Below the pieces are notes generated by a model. The model saw only the letters and a list, made by a program, of their open reading frames with translations. It was not told where the DNA came from and searched no databases. Position numbers and translations under genes: made by a program. Positions 1-11,110 of a stretch of 64,000 nucleotides of DNA are shown one piece after another. Every line of letters begins with the position of its first letter. Position 1 is the stretch's first letter. The DNA comes from Trochalopteron elliotii (taxonomy: Eukaryota; Chordata; Aves; Passeriformes; Leiothrichidae): positions 2,589,376 through 2,653,375 of the forward strand of contig JANPWX010000108.1 in the NCBI GenBank assembly GCA_024734555.1, written 5' to 3'.

Positions 1-164
1 AATAGGGTGATTGCCACAGCATTCAGTATTTCAAGTGCTATTCTGGTACATGAAAGTCACTATGGAGTTTTTAGGCTTTTAATTAGTTGGATTTTGTAAG
101 ACACCACAACTGCCTTTCTTTCTTAAATTTATTAAATACAAATACAGTTACGCAGACAAAATTA
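1..164. other. Unannotated AT-rich sequence
   Basis: No repeat end, coding potential or structured motif is visible here. It is the left flank of the LTR that begins at 165. Confidence 0.6.
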
Positions 165-820
165 TGTCGTTGTTTGACCCCAGCTGACTGCTAAGTCATA
201 TGCAGATTCTCACTCACTCCTCACTGCTGGAGTAGGGGAAAGAATCAGAAAGGGAAAATTGAGAAAACTTGTGTGTTGAGATAAAGACAGTTTAATAGGT
301 AAAGCAAAAGCCATGCACACAAGCAAAGAAGAACAAAGCATTCATTCACCACTTCCCATGGGGAGGCAGGTGAAAGCTATGCATCACACACATGACTTGG
401 GAAAACAAACACCATCATTTCAAATGTCCCCCCCCTTCCTCCTTCTTCCCTGGCTTCACCTGCTGAGCAAGACACCACGGGATATCCCTGTGGTCAGTTG
501 GGATCAGCTGTCCTGGCTGTGTCCCCTCCCAGCTTCTTGTGTACCCCCAGCCTGCTCACTGGTGGGTAGGGTGAGAGGCAGGAAAGGCATTATAGACTCA
601 CAGCATCTCCCAAGTTGGATGGAATCCGAATCATCAAGTCCAGCTTCTGACCCTGCACAGGACAACCCCCCCAAGAAAGGCTTTACTCTGTGTAACCACT
701 GCTCAGCAGTAGCTGATATATCCTTGGGTTATTAACACTGTGTTCAGCACAAATCTGAAATACAGCCCCATAGCAGCTACTAGAAAGAAAATTAACTCTA
801 CCCCAGCCAAAACCAAGAGA
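165..820 (-). mobile_element. Solo LTR of an avian ERVL-type endogenous retrovirus, split by a CR1
   Basis: Read on the minus strand, this is the same LTR family as the copy at 10588-11110. Its start (about 820 downward) has the phrase equivalent to TGCTGGTTTTGGCTGGG. A middle block (about 440-580) is shared with the other copy, and an ATTAAA polyadenylation signal lies on the minus strand at 291-296. It ends near 165 in a sequence resembling the family's GGGTTAAAC..GACA terminus. No gag, pol or env sequence adjoins it, so it is most likely a solo LTR left by recombination between the two LTRs of a provirus. A CR1 fragment interrupts it at 589-674. The terminal TG is degraded and I see no convincing target-site duplication around the LTR, which suggests age. 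Family assignment rests on remembered avian ERVL LTR features, not on a search. The 140-codon plus-strand frame across it is antisense to the LTR and not a gene. Confidence 0.85.
589..674 (-). mobile_element. CR1 LINE 3'-end fragment nested in the LTR
   Basis: Read on the minus strand, this short piece ends in a degenerate form of the CR1 tail (consensus ATTCTATG repeats), here near 589-605. It contains the recognisable CR1 3' segment around 'aatcatcaagtccagc' (632-647) and 'cctgcacaggacaa' (652-665). The surrounding LTR resumes on both sides with GAAAGGC repeated at 582-588 and 675-681, which looks like the target-site duplication of this insertion. The element is strongly 5'-truncated, as is usual for CR1, and cannot code for anything. 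It inserted after the LTR was already present. Confidence 0.8.
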
Positions 821-2236
821 CTTTTACAAATTTAAGTACAACAAATAATGCTTATTATTATTATGATGGAATGTAAATCCTTACAAGCTCTTTCAGCAGA
901 TTTCCTGTGTCTGTTTAAACTCCAAACCCCCACTTTAGAAAGGCTGAAAAATGCATCACATATCTGCATACATATATGAAATATATACCTGTTTCCTTTA
1001 TAATGGAACTCAGGAGCTTTTTGTCTGAGAAATGCTTTATGCATTTGGAAGTAAATATAGGAGGCATTTGAAGTTATGTTTTCTTAGTCAGAAACTACAA
1101 TATGGCAGCTAGGAATATTTCCAAATATTCCCGTAAGCACTTTTGCAATGTTTTTTGGCAATATCCTTGGTATTTTATTTTTGTTTTTAAGTTGGTGAGC
1201 CTACAATAAAATGGAAACATCATCTGAGATCTAAAGTTCTAGTTCTTATCTCTAAGGGATAAATTTGAATATCAAATGTCTTTCTTTGGCTTACTCAAAT
1301 AGGAAGTGGGCAGCAGCTGTTGGATTTTGGTAGTCAGGATTAACTAATGTTCTTTAAGGGCCAACATACACTGAATTAAAAGAAAAAGAAATTGCATCAT
1401 GGTAAGAGAAGTTACTGTGAATTCCCTATAAGAGGCGCCTTTTGTGAGAAATCTCTCCAAATGGCAGCAGCTCTTTCCTGAACTATAGTGGTATCCTTAT
1501 GCCCCGCTTAAATCTTTCTTTGTTGTTGTACACCATGCAGTAGTACAAATACTCAGTGACAGTTTACCTCTCTTTTAAAGCAGACACAGCTACTAACCTT
1601 TTACAAACTAGTTACAACATGTAGCAACATTTGACATTGGCAAGTAATTTCCCTAATTTTTTTTTTTTTGTGACTACTTGAACGCATTACTAGTCCTCAG
1701 TGGAGATATTTCTTTGTTTATTCAGGGTCATAGGGAGTCCAGTCTGTGACTTGAAATGATATGCTAACAGTGGTGAGGTGACAGCTATTTAGTGTGCATT
1801 TTTAATTTGTATCTGATTTAAAAATATAAATAAAGCAAAGTTTTTCAGACTGCAATCTCTTCAACAACATATTCATCTGGAGGTTTAATGGCTGGGATGT
1901 GTTTCTGTTTTGCAAAACATGAAAACAACACCCTCTCAGTCACTGTTTTTGAGTAATGTAATGAATTAGATACTTGTTAAAGTTCTCTTGAGGGCAGCAA
2001 CTATTCAGAACTAAAAGTTGCTCATATTTCTTAATGGTGTGATAAAGTATATCCTGGATTTGAAATAGACCAGAGGTAGCTTGTCCCTTGCCTCTCATGG
2101 TTTAGAGAAAGATTCACTTACAGCTCTACAATTCTTTTACAAAGCCTAAAAGTTCAAGTGGAAAACACAGCATATGAAATCAAGGCTTCACCTTATAAAC
2201 CAGCTGAGGAAAGAGTAACCAAGTAGAAACGTTTAA
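821..2236. other. Unannotated AT-rich sequence
   Basis: No repeat family, exon or structured element could be recognised. The minus-strand frame at 832-1044 has no recognisable protein features and is taken as chance. Confidence 0.5.
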
Positions 2237-3090
2237 AATCATAGAATCATAGAATCATCAAGGCTGGAAGAGACCCTTAAGATCATCAAGTCCAACTGTC
2301 GACCCATCCCTACCATCCGTAAGTTTCAGCCTAAGTTCTGTGTTAAACTAGATCAGCCTTTTCCTCCAATGACTTATCTTTCCACACACGGGGATGGCCT
2401 GATCCTGAATATTGAACAATTCTTTTTTTTAAATATCCCCAACCTTCCTGAACTTCTTTGCCCTCCAGGATCAAGTCTCAAAGGGCTCTGGTCAATCAAT
2501 GTCCTAACCAGGCCACAGTCTGCCTGCTGGAGGTCCGAAGTGGAAGTTCTGCTGGTGCTTCTCCTTATGCCCACTGACCACCACATCACCCACTTGTCCT
2601 TTGTTCTCAAATAGAGGTCTTGCAGGGTACCTCTGCTGGTAGGCTCATTCACCAGTTGTGTTAGGAAATTGTCTCCCATACACATCAGGAACCTCTTAGA
2701 CTACTTCCTCTCTGCTGTGTTGTATTCTCAGTAGACATCTGGCAAATGTGTTTCTGTGAGTAGCAGGGCCAGCAATCATGAGATTTCTGCCAGTCACTTG
2801 TAGAATGCCTCATCAGCCTGTTCATCCTGGTTGGCTGGTTGGCTGGTCTATAACAGATTCCCACCATGATATATGCCCTGCTGGACTTCTCCAGTGATCT
2901 TTACCTACAGGCACTTTTATCATCTTCATCATCATCCACTCCAATACAATCAAAACACTCTAATTTACAGTAATGTAAATCTGTAATGTTCAGTAATTTA
3001 CTCTGTAATGCACTCTTGCTTCACCTGTCTCTTCTCTAAAGCTGATAGCCATCCAACAACAGTCATTGTCATAAAGTTTAAAAGCAGCTT
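2237..3090 (-). mobile_element. CR1 LINE fragment: endonuclease region joined to the 3' tail
   Basis: CR1 is an avian non-LTR retrotransposon whose ORF2 encodes an endonuclease followed by a reverse transcriptase. On the minus strand, frames between about 3090 and 2350 give endonuclease-like text. Examples are VGICYRPANQP (within 2685-2867) and NFLTQLVNEPTSRGTLQDL (within 2374-2685), matching the conserved stretches of the CR1 endonuclease domain. The phase is broken by several frameshifts and stops. From about 2330 downward the sequence passes straight into a CR1 3' tail ending in tandem ATTCTATG units at 2240-2255. The whole reverse transcriptase, normally some 2 kb, is missing between the two parts. 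This suggests an internal deletion, or two adjacent fragments of the same orientation. It is a dead copy. The 5' (high-coordinate) boundary is fuzzy because of divergence. Confidence 0.8.
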
Positions 3091-5974
3091 TTAAACATGA
3101 CTCCATAATAATGGAGCTCAACTGAAGTTGGTGTGAGAAGCTCAAGGTGCCTTGGACATCTCTGATGATTCATTAACATATTCACACATGCCCAGCAAAG
3201 AGGAATGACACCTGTGGCTATGTTCTGTCTCCTGTGTCTTTATCATGGACACAGTGCAACATCTCCAAATAGAGAAAAGGAAACAACTACCAACCAAACA
3301 GCAAAAACTACTAACATATGTTGTGGATTTGCCTATTTATTGCTTGTGTGTCTCCCATGTGGCTTCATTCTTCAGTGAGGTCTTTGGCTGCAAAAAAAGT
3401 AAATAAAAGTTATTGCAGTGGTCAGTAGGCCTGTGACAGGTTTCAGGAAGTATTTCTGCACCTCAACACAACACCTGTCACTGTTACTTCTTGTGCTGGT
3501 CAATGTGCTGCACCAACATCATTGTGCAAACTCAAATGTCTTTAGGAAATTCAATGCAAATGTAAAGAAATAGACTTTCTTTCCTCATTCATTAATTAAT
3601 AAAATAATACTTTGAACTAAAGCACTGAAAATAGCTGTGAATTCTGTGCAGTCTTGGAATGAAGCTAGATAAAAGGTTAAATGAGACAAGTTTAAGTGTA
3701 ACTTTTACTACTGGCAATGCTACGAAGATACATTGGTATGTCTCATTTTATGGTTGCCTAGATTTTATTAATAACTCTGTTTCAGAACTTCTCTTTGATT
3801 TTGACCCAGAATGTATGCCTGAGCCAGAAATGACCTGTTTCCCTTGAATTTACTTCAGGTACTAGACAACATAATGCTCTTCAAACTTGGAGAGTGATGC
3901 AGAGATCCTGGGAATTATGGAAGGAGTTTGATTCTCCTCTGCTTGTTCTTTGGCTTATGTCCAATTCCCAGGAAAGCTGGATATCATTCTCAGTATATCC
4001 CATATCCCATACCTCAAATCCCCAAGTAGGTTACATGTATTTGAATTCTTCATTCATTGTGATGTTGAAGAGTTCATGATAACACAGAGAAAATCAAGGG
4101 AAAGGATCTGAAAGGAGTATCATGTAGGCCAAAGGAATAAAACTCTTTGTGAATGAAGTGAAAGGCACTGGGTGTCCATGTCCATGCAGGCTTGTGAATG
4201 AGACTTGACCTTGCAGGTTACTCTGTATGGTGTGCAGGGTCAGCTGCATATAGGCTGGTGAGAGAGCCTAGCCCCCATCATATGGAGCCTCCTCCTGCCT
4301 GCGCCTGGAAGAGAGGCCAGAGGGCAGGACCAGGATTGAATGGATCATCACTTCATCCTGCATAGGGCTGGACTGGGGAGCTGCACTATCTGTTGTTCAT
4401 ACAGAGTGCCATACACTCTCTTTTGTTGAGGAACTCAAAGACTGGATGCTGCTGGTCATTCTTCGTTGGAAATTAAGGCACTGATGGCCCTGATGGAGCA
4501 GTCAGAAGGCCAGGTGCTGTGATAGGTGACTGTGCTGGATGCTGGGGAAATCAGTATTGCCTCCATGAAATCCTTCAGAATGCTGGCCATGGGGTCCCTG
4601 TGTGATCCCCAGAAAGGGTTCCTTTCCTTGCCTGGGTGGATCCCTCTTTTTCAAGAAGAACCACTTATCCAGGCTAATCAAGAATCTTGTCCCTATTCTC
4701 TAACATGCCCTGAAGATTTAATTTAAGGAAATTTTGTATGTGTCTGTGTGCTGTAATATAAAAACCTCAAATTGATTGACTGGCTATATTGTTTGTTATT
4801 GCTGCTATTGGTTGTTCTGGCAGTATTATAATTTCGCATGTTACAGTTGACTACATTAATAAATGGCATTATACCATGCAAAAATCAAAATGTTTTCTGT
4901 ACCCATATGAGTATTTTAAGTGCTTTCTGACTTTTTTCTTACCTCTACTTATGTCGTAGCATTTTTTGCTCCAACATAATTCAGAATTACAAAGTATTGA
5001 TTTCTGCACAAATATATGTGTGCCTTTCTTACATGGATATTTCAAATTTTATCAATGTGCATACCATGTAATTCGAAAACAATTGTATTTGACACTCTAT
5101 AAAAAATGTCTCAGATTAGCCATGCAACGTATATAGAAATAATTAGCTTTATGGCCACTAGATGTCAATGTTGCTCTGTGTATGCATGACTGAAGCATCA
5201 CTGCTCTAAATCGTAGTCCCCTAAAATAATCTGTGGTATAACTACAGCTTTCTAGTACTCTGTCCTTAATGCTATATATTGAGTATGCACCATTTCTCTT
5301 ATCAATTACACCTTATAATTTGTAAGGCAATGAAAACACATTATTTCATTATTTTGAAGTATTAACCATTAGATTTTTGTATTAGAAGAAAAATATTATT
5401 TCTAGAAAAATAAACTGATTAATCAATTAGTAGATTTTTGCATGGAAGATCTGCTAGATGGGTTTTCATTCTTTGGTTTGATTAGTTGCTCAAAATGTTT
5501 TACAGTTTAGATATAATTGAAAAGTGAAAAACATGTCTCTTCATGTGCCAATTTATTTCCTCTAACTCCAAAATAACCCTTAGGGCTAATTAAAAATACA
5601 CTCGATAATTTTAAATTTTATTTTTACGTCACACCAATGAGATGCCTATTTGTCCTTCCTAGATAACTAGCCCAAAATGTCTCCTAGAGTGAGTCTTCTA
5701 TTTATTCCTGCCCATTAATTAGTGAGCAATACATGTGTGGTCAGTAAAGTGGAATCACAGAGGAAAATTGCAAATCATTGTGAGGTAAAAACCAGTTTGA
5801 ATGGGACTCAAAAACTTTAGAATCCTCAAAAATAAAGGAGCTATGTTACATGAGCTTTAAGAGATTGTGAAGGATAAGCATTACATGTTGATTTTTAGGT
5901 CAGCACGGACAGTCCACAGATTTTAAAATATTTTTTGTTAACAGCAAAGGTGAAACTTCAGAGAAGATTAAATA
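3091..5974. other. Unannotated sequence with a possible regulatory block
   Basis: No gene or repeat is recognised. A somewhat GC-richer part at about 4170-4720 (CTGCC/CAGG-rich) may be an old, unidentified repeat. The AT-rich part at about 5340-5740 is described separately. Frames of about 60 codons here have no recognisable domains. Confidence 0.45.
5340..5740. promoter_or_regulatory. Possible conserved regulatory block (speculative)
   Basis: Within AT-rich sequence there is an exact CRE-like TTACGTCAC at 5624-5632, immediately followed by CCAAT at 5634-5638. Several homeodomain-type cores lie nearby, such as GCTAATTAAAAA near 5585 and CATTAATTAG near 5712. The sequence has no recognisable repeat content. 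Clustered sites of this kind occur in distal enhancers of developmental genes. However, single short motifs arise readily by chance in AT-rich DNA, and conservation cannot be judged from one sequence. Confidence 0.18.
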
Positions 5975-6340
5975 CATGCCTATTATCTCTTATCCTCCCA
6001 CTGCACATCACATTGGATAGTCTGACTCCCATGTCCTCAAGCTTCCTATAGATACTGGGGTAGCTGTGCAGTGTTCCCAAAGCCATCTCTGCCCCAGGCT
6101 GGACAAACCCCCTGTCCCAGGGACACATGGCTCCAGCCCTGGCCATAACTGAACTTGCTGCAGTTTATTGATGTCTTTGCTGTGTTGGAGAACAGTATCT
6201 AGATGTAGCTAGTGAGTGCTGAGCAGAAGGGGACAACCAATGCCTCCCTGATCTCCTGGCTGTGCTCCAGCAATACAGTCCCATATGCCTTTGGCAGTCT
6301 CCACTGCCAGGGGATGCTGGTGGTTCCTGTTCAAGTAATT
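5975..6340 (-). mobile_element. Old CR1 LINE fragment (reverse-transcriptase C-terminal region)
   Basis: On the minus strand this matches the C-terminal part of CR1 ORF2. The recognisable landmark is the plus-strand run around 'gtgctgagcagaagggga' (6217-6234) followed by a 'cctccctgatct' block (6243-6254) and 'ctccactgccag' (6299-6310). These are typical of the reverse complement of avian CR1. Upstream, 'agtttattgatgtctttgc' (6162-6180) and 'ccccaggctgga' (6090-6101) continue in the expected order. Stops and indels break every frame. No intact CR1 3' end lies at the low-coordinate side, so this is an internal remnant of an old insertion. Confidence 0.7.
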
Positions 6341-8157
6341 GGTTGGAATAAGAAACACAGCATAGGAATAAGTTCTCAGCTCTTTAGATTTTAGGAATTC
6401 GTAAGTGAGTTCTGTCTGCATGTATCTGCGTGAAACACGTACATGCACCTGGAGAAGGGAAGTGGCAAAGGAAGAGTTTTCAGATAATATTTGATCCTTG
6501 AGGAAAGTGAAGGATGAGTGTATCATACATAAATCCTTCAGGGGAATGAGGGCAAAGAAAGAGTGTATCATGTATAAAATGCAGCATTATACATATATGT
6601 ATGTACCTCTACAGAAGTGCCATTTTGAGAAGTTCTGGATGCATTGATGAAAACACTAAATAAATGCCTGACAGAGGTCAAAAACCTAAATATTAAATTG
6701 TAAGCAGGTACAGAGAGTGAGGCAGAATGTACGGTTCATTACATACAGTTCTATTTGCTTCATCTCAAACAGGGAAAAATAAAATAAAATGTTCAGAGAG
6801 GAGAAATAAGAAGGCAGAAGTGGAAGAGGCTTCAGAGCAGAGCTACAAAGATGATCAAGATGATCAAGTTCATGGATTTCTCAACAAACTGAGATGCTGG
6901 AAGTAGTCTGGAAAAGAGAGAAATGGGGGGCATAAAGCAGAAGTCTAAATGGATGAGTAGTGTGCTGAAAGTGGAGTAAGTTCTGCTCTGTATCCCCCAG
7001 TACAAAACCTGACATACAGCAAATAAAACTGGATGTATATCTCTGCACACAGAATCCATTTTCATGGCATGTTGTGGCTATTAAAATGTTAAGGGATCAG
7101 AGACTTCATGGTTCTTAGTCAAGAAGCAGTTATTAATGCTCATAAACCACTGAGTGTACACAGGCCACAAAAATTTGGAGGAGTTTATTGTACAGGTGAA
7201 ACATCCTATATGTTCATCCTGTTCTTTCATATTTCCTTGAGCATCTCCCCTTGTTTACCGCCAAGGACAAGGTACTGGACTAAAGGGACATCCAGTGTGA
7301 GCCAGCGTGACTACTGTTATTTCATCACTTCAAAAAAAAAGTATAATATGAAGGAATGAAGAGTGACTTCTGTAAAGACTGCTTCATGCAAATTCAAAAG
7401 TTTGTTTCTTACCTGACTATCGAAGTCCCTATAAAATGTCATTATAAGGAAAAAATAACTGTAACAAAATTGTACAATAAAAATCCATATTAAAAATAGC
7501 ATCTAATATAGTGTCATAAAGACCAGTAATTAGAAAATTAATGAAAATTATATGTCTTAATAATTTTCAAAATCTTAAGTGTGGATCTACTACTGGCTGC
7601 CTTACAATTAAGATTATGAGTACAGACTATGTACTAGAACATGGCTTCCAAGATGGCTTGCAAAACTCCTTATGTAATTCCACTGGTTATCCACCGGAAA
7701 AAGAGGGGTTTGGTCTATCAGTTGGAAATGACTCTTTGATCCAGTTCTTCTCTTTTAGTGTTTTGACTGCAGACAAAGAATTTATATATTTTTCTTAGAA
7801 AGTTCAATTTGTTCTTTAGAAAGAAATATTCCACATGTTCACACTATTTTTTTTTCTTTGTCTTAATTTTTTTGCAGTGTTATCTTTACCTCTACATGCC
7901 CTTACATTTCTGAACTCTTACTGTCTGCTGTCCTAAGGGAGTCTCCTTTTCAGATTTTTGTGAGATGTTATTGTTATTGGGTTTTTTGTCCCATGATTGT
8001 CTTGTATTTCAGTTTTTCCAGACTAAAATACAACCCAAATACCAATCCTATGTTATTTTATCAACAAAGAACCATTTTTTCTCCTGAGAAATACTCATGT
8101 TTGTCCCAGCTTTTAAGATATATGTTTGTTTTTTCATGCCTCTTACAAATTATGCTA
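6341..8157. other. Unannotated AT-rich sequence
   Basis: Apart from a doubtful CR1 remnant at 6828-6920, nothing is recognised. Frames at 7108-7359 and 7541-7798 lack domain features and have the composition expected of AT-rich intergenic DNA. Confidence 0.5.
6828..6920 (+). mobile_element. Doubtful CR1 remnant
   Basis: The order 'cagagctacaaagatgatca' (6837-6856) followed by 'gtctggaaaagagag' (6907-6921) resembles the CR1 ORF2 C-terminal segment that normally reads 'agggctacgaagatgatcag ... cctggagaagag'. The match is short and degenerate and could be coincidence. Confidence 0.3.
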
Positions 8158-8395
8158 GAATAAAATAGAATAGAATAATAGGATTATTAAAGCTGGAAAA
8201 GACCTCCAAGATCCTGGGGTCCAACCTTGGACCAAATGCCATTTTGCCACCTAAACCATAGCACAAGGTGCCACGTCCAGCTGTTTCTTGAACATCTCAA
8301 AGGATGTTGACTCCACCACTTTCCTGGCCAGTCCATTTTAATGCCTGACAAGCCTTTCAGTGAAGAAATTCTTCCCGATGCCCAAACGGAAAGAT
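8158..8395 (-). mobile_element. CR1 LINE 3' end
   Basis: On the minus strand this is the last part of a CR1 element. The 3' tail of ATTCTATT-like units lies at about 8158-8178. It is preceded by the block whose plus-strand form is 'gctggaaaagacctccaag' (8192-8210). Next comes the region around 'gactccaccactttcctgg' (8309-8327), ending at the 'cagtgaagaaattcttcc' block (8358-8375), all in canonical order. A short T-run (about 8396-8406) marks the 5'-truncated edge. This is a 5'-truncated dead copy. Confidence 0.88.
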
Positions 8396-10587
8396 TTTTT
8401 TTTTTGTCCCTTATGTAATTTGGTATAAAATGAAGTACAACTGGAGTTTTATCACATTAGTACTGCAAGTATAAATTACTGTAACAGATTGTGACAGGCT
8501 AGTGTTAATGAGAGATTAGTAATTGTTAGTGTAACAGGTTAGTAAATGAAAACAGAGGAAAAATATAAACCAAATGTAGATCTCATTTTTCTCACCACTA
8601 TGAGAGATGAACTTTCTTGGTGCCAGTTTCACTACAGCTTTAATACAAGCTTCAAACTTTATTGGCAGTTCCTAGGCTTCAAACAGCAAAATACTGGGTT
8701 CTGTTTCTGACATGTTTTTGAGCCTGTAGTATGACATCTTGCAGGGAAGGTTACCTTTCATCTCCCTTTGGGTAACTTAAAGTTCCAAGTATCCCATTGA
8801 GGATCTTCCAGCCTTGTGTGCTGTGAAGTCTGCTCAGTCACCAGTTTGGGATTTTTTTTCCTTTAATGCCAGCAAGACCAATGGCTAAAATCTCAGCACT
8901 CCCCATATTTTTTCTCAGTCCTGTGACTAAACTCTTTGAAGTCCTACTGCAAATGACCCACCTTCCCATCTGTGAACAGTATTAAAAGACCCAAATGAAT
9001 TGTTTAGGTGTAGAAAAATGCTCTAATTGTCAAAAATTTTACAATTTTCAAAATATTCAGAGTAATCAATCACTTCCTTTGGACAGTATGGGAAAAATTA
9101 TCACCATCACCTATTAGCAACTCTTCTGCTGCCTACCACCACTCTCCAAAAATCTCACAGGATTTCACAAGATGTCAACTAATTAGATATTGCCATGTGT
9201 CTGAACCAGCCTCTAATCCCTCTACTTCCTTCTGGCTCATGGCATGTCATCTGTGTTCTAATTTGACTAACTGATCATGTTCTGCCTGATTATATGGCAT
9301 TAAGGAAAAGGATTAGGGGAAAGAGGACAGTGAGAGAATTAAAGTTGAGATATCTCTTGAAATATGCCTGGAGGAGTTGTGGGAACAGTAAAAATCCATT
9401 GAGTGAAATTATATCTTCCAGGTGATAACCAGGAGATAAAGACATTTTGCAAAGACAAAACTGAGAGTTAAAATCACCCATTTTGGAGAAATGGGATTTG
9501 GGGTGTTCCTTATGTGGACTGGGTGAGGCCCTGTCAAAGCAATGCTAAAACACGGATGAACTTCCCCTTGAGCAATCTCAAGAAGCATCTCTCTGCAATT
9601 AGTTTTTTAAATGAATGCACTGAATTGCTGTGGCTGAATTGCCTTGGATTTCAGTTAGGTATTAAAGCCACTGGCTAGAAGCCAGTCATTATCCACACTC
9701 TCAACTTAGTTTTCACAGGATGGGGTGAACAGATTTAAAGGCACCACTGCCGACTGAGAAGTCTTGCTTCCTTTTCAGTCTGCCTTATTGCCTTCTCCAG
9801 CATGTGTGCTACTCCTGCTGAGCTTTTGGAAACAAATTTGTTTTGCCAAAGCAGCACAAAGCAAACAGGACTTTTCTTTTGTTTGTTTGCATGTTGTTTG
9901 TTTGGGCTTTGTTCTATTTTATTATGGGAAGGGAGCAGGACAGAACAGTAAATCCACCAACATTTTGGTGGTGAGAAGCCATTAATGGGGGCAGCTGTCT
10001 GTGAGGGGGGATGAACCTGTGAAGTCCAGCGAGACATAGTTGTTGCTGAGTGTGTTTAAATGGCAGGTGCTGACTGGGAGCATTGAGACCTCCAACTCCC
10101 AACCCCTCATGAAGAGAGAGAGTTTCTATCATGTGTGCACACTGATGTAATTTCCCAGGCTTACGTCAGAAAAGCTTGCCTCTCTGATTGAGTCCCATGC
10201 CTAAGTTCATTAAAAACCTTGTTTAAACTTTTCAAATGGAATAAAACCCTGAGGTTATACTGATCAAAAAAATTAAGTTGACTCTTAAGGCCCTCATCCT
10301 TTTGGACCCAAGCCTGTCTGGCACCTGCAACAACTCAACACGACTTGAAGGCTTAGGGTTTTAAGTAGCTTTGGGACTTGTTAAATGAGGAAAGCCCAGG
10401 CCCCTGCAGCCCCTCAGCATGGGCTCTGCCTTTCCTGTAGCATTAAAGGTATGGGCTTGGTGGGCTTAGATGGGTTTGCTGATCATCTCATCCACACTGG
10501 AGGAAGGGTCACATGGACACAGAGCAGACCAGTCCACCCAGGTCTTCCTGGGGAGTAGCCCAATGCAACCTCCATCTCATGGCCCTG
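8396..10587. other. Unannotated sequence
   Basis: No convincing gene or repeat. Overlapping frames on both strands at about 9735-10132 reflect a stop-poor stretch, not a recognisable protein. The moderately GC-rich part at 10300-10580 is unidentified. Confidence 0.45.
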
Positions 10588-11110
10588 TGTGCTGGTTTGG
10601 GCTGGGATAGAGATAGTGTTCTTCATAGTATCTGGTAGGGGCTGGTTTTGATTTGGCCTGGAAACAGTACTGACAACTCAGGGATGTTTTAGCTGTTGCT
10701 GAGCAGTGCTTGCTCAGTCAAAGCCTTTTCTGCCTCTCACCCCACCAGAGAGTAGGTTGGGGGTGCACATGGAGTTGGGATGGGACACAGCCAGGACAGC
10801 TGACCCCAGATGACCAGAGGGATATCCTATACCATAGGGCATTGTGCCCAGGATATCAAACTGGGGCAAGAAGGAAAGGGGAAAGTTTGGAGTGATGGTG
10901 TTTGTCTTTCCAAGTCACGTTGCACATGATGGAGCCCATCTTTCCTGGGTATGGCTGAACACCTGCCTGCCTATGCAATGGACAATGAATGGATTTCTTG
11001 TTTTACTTTGCTTGTGTGGGTGGCTTTTCTTTTACCCATTAAACTATTTCTCACTTCTACTCTTCTGATTGTCTCCCCCTTCCCTCTGTGGGAGAGTGAG
11101 CAGCTTTAAA
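10588..11110 (+). mobile_element. Solo LTR of an avian ERVL-type endogenous retrovirus
   Basis: This is the plus-strand sister of the LTR at 165-820. It starts with TGTGCTGGTTTGGGCTGGG at 10588 and contains the family's middle block, including 'gggacacagccaggacagct' (10783-10802) and a 'gggatatcc' segment (10819-10827). A degenerate TATA position lies near 10852-10860. The U5-like end carries the ATTAAA polyadenylation signal at 11038-11043, followed by 'tctcacttctactcttctga'. The normal 3' terminus (GGGTTAAAC..) is not intact, and similarity fades at about 11105-11115. No internal retroviral sequence follows, so it is a solo or 3'-damaged LTR. Frames at 10710-10895 and 10844-11068 are LTR sequence and not genes. 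It forms an inverted pair with the copy at 165-820 about 10 kb away. Confidence 0.88.

Noticed and set aside
313..735. 140-codon plus-strand frame
   Set aside because: It lies antisense over the LTR and nested CR1 and has no protein signature.
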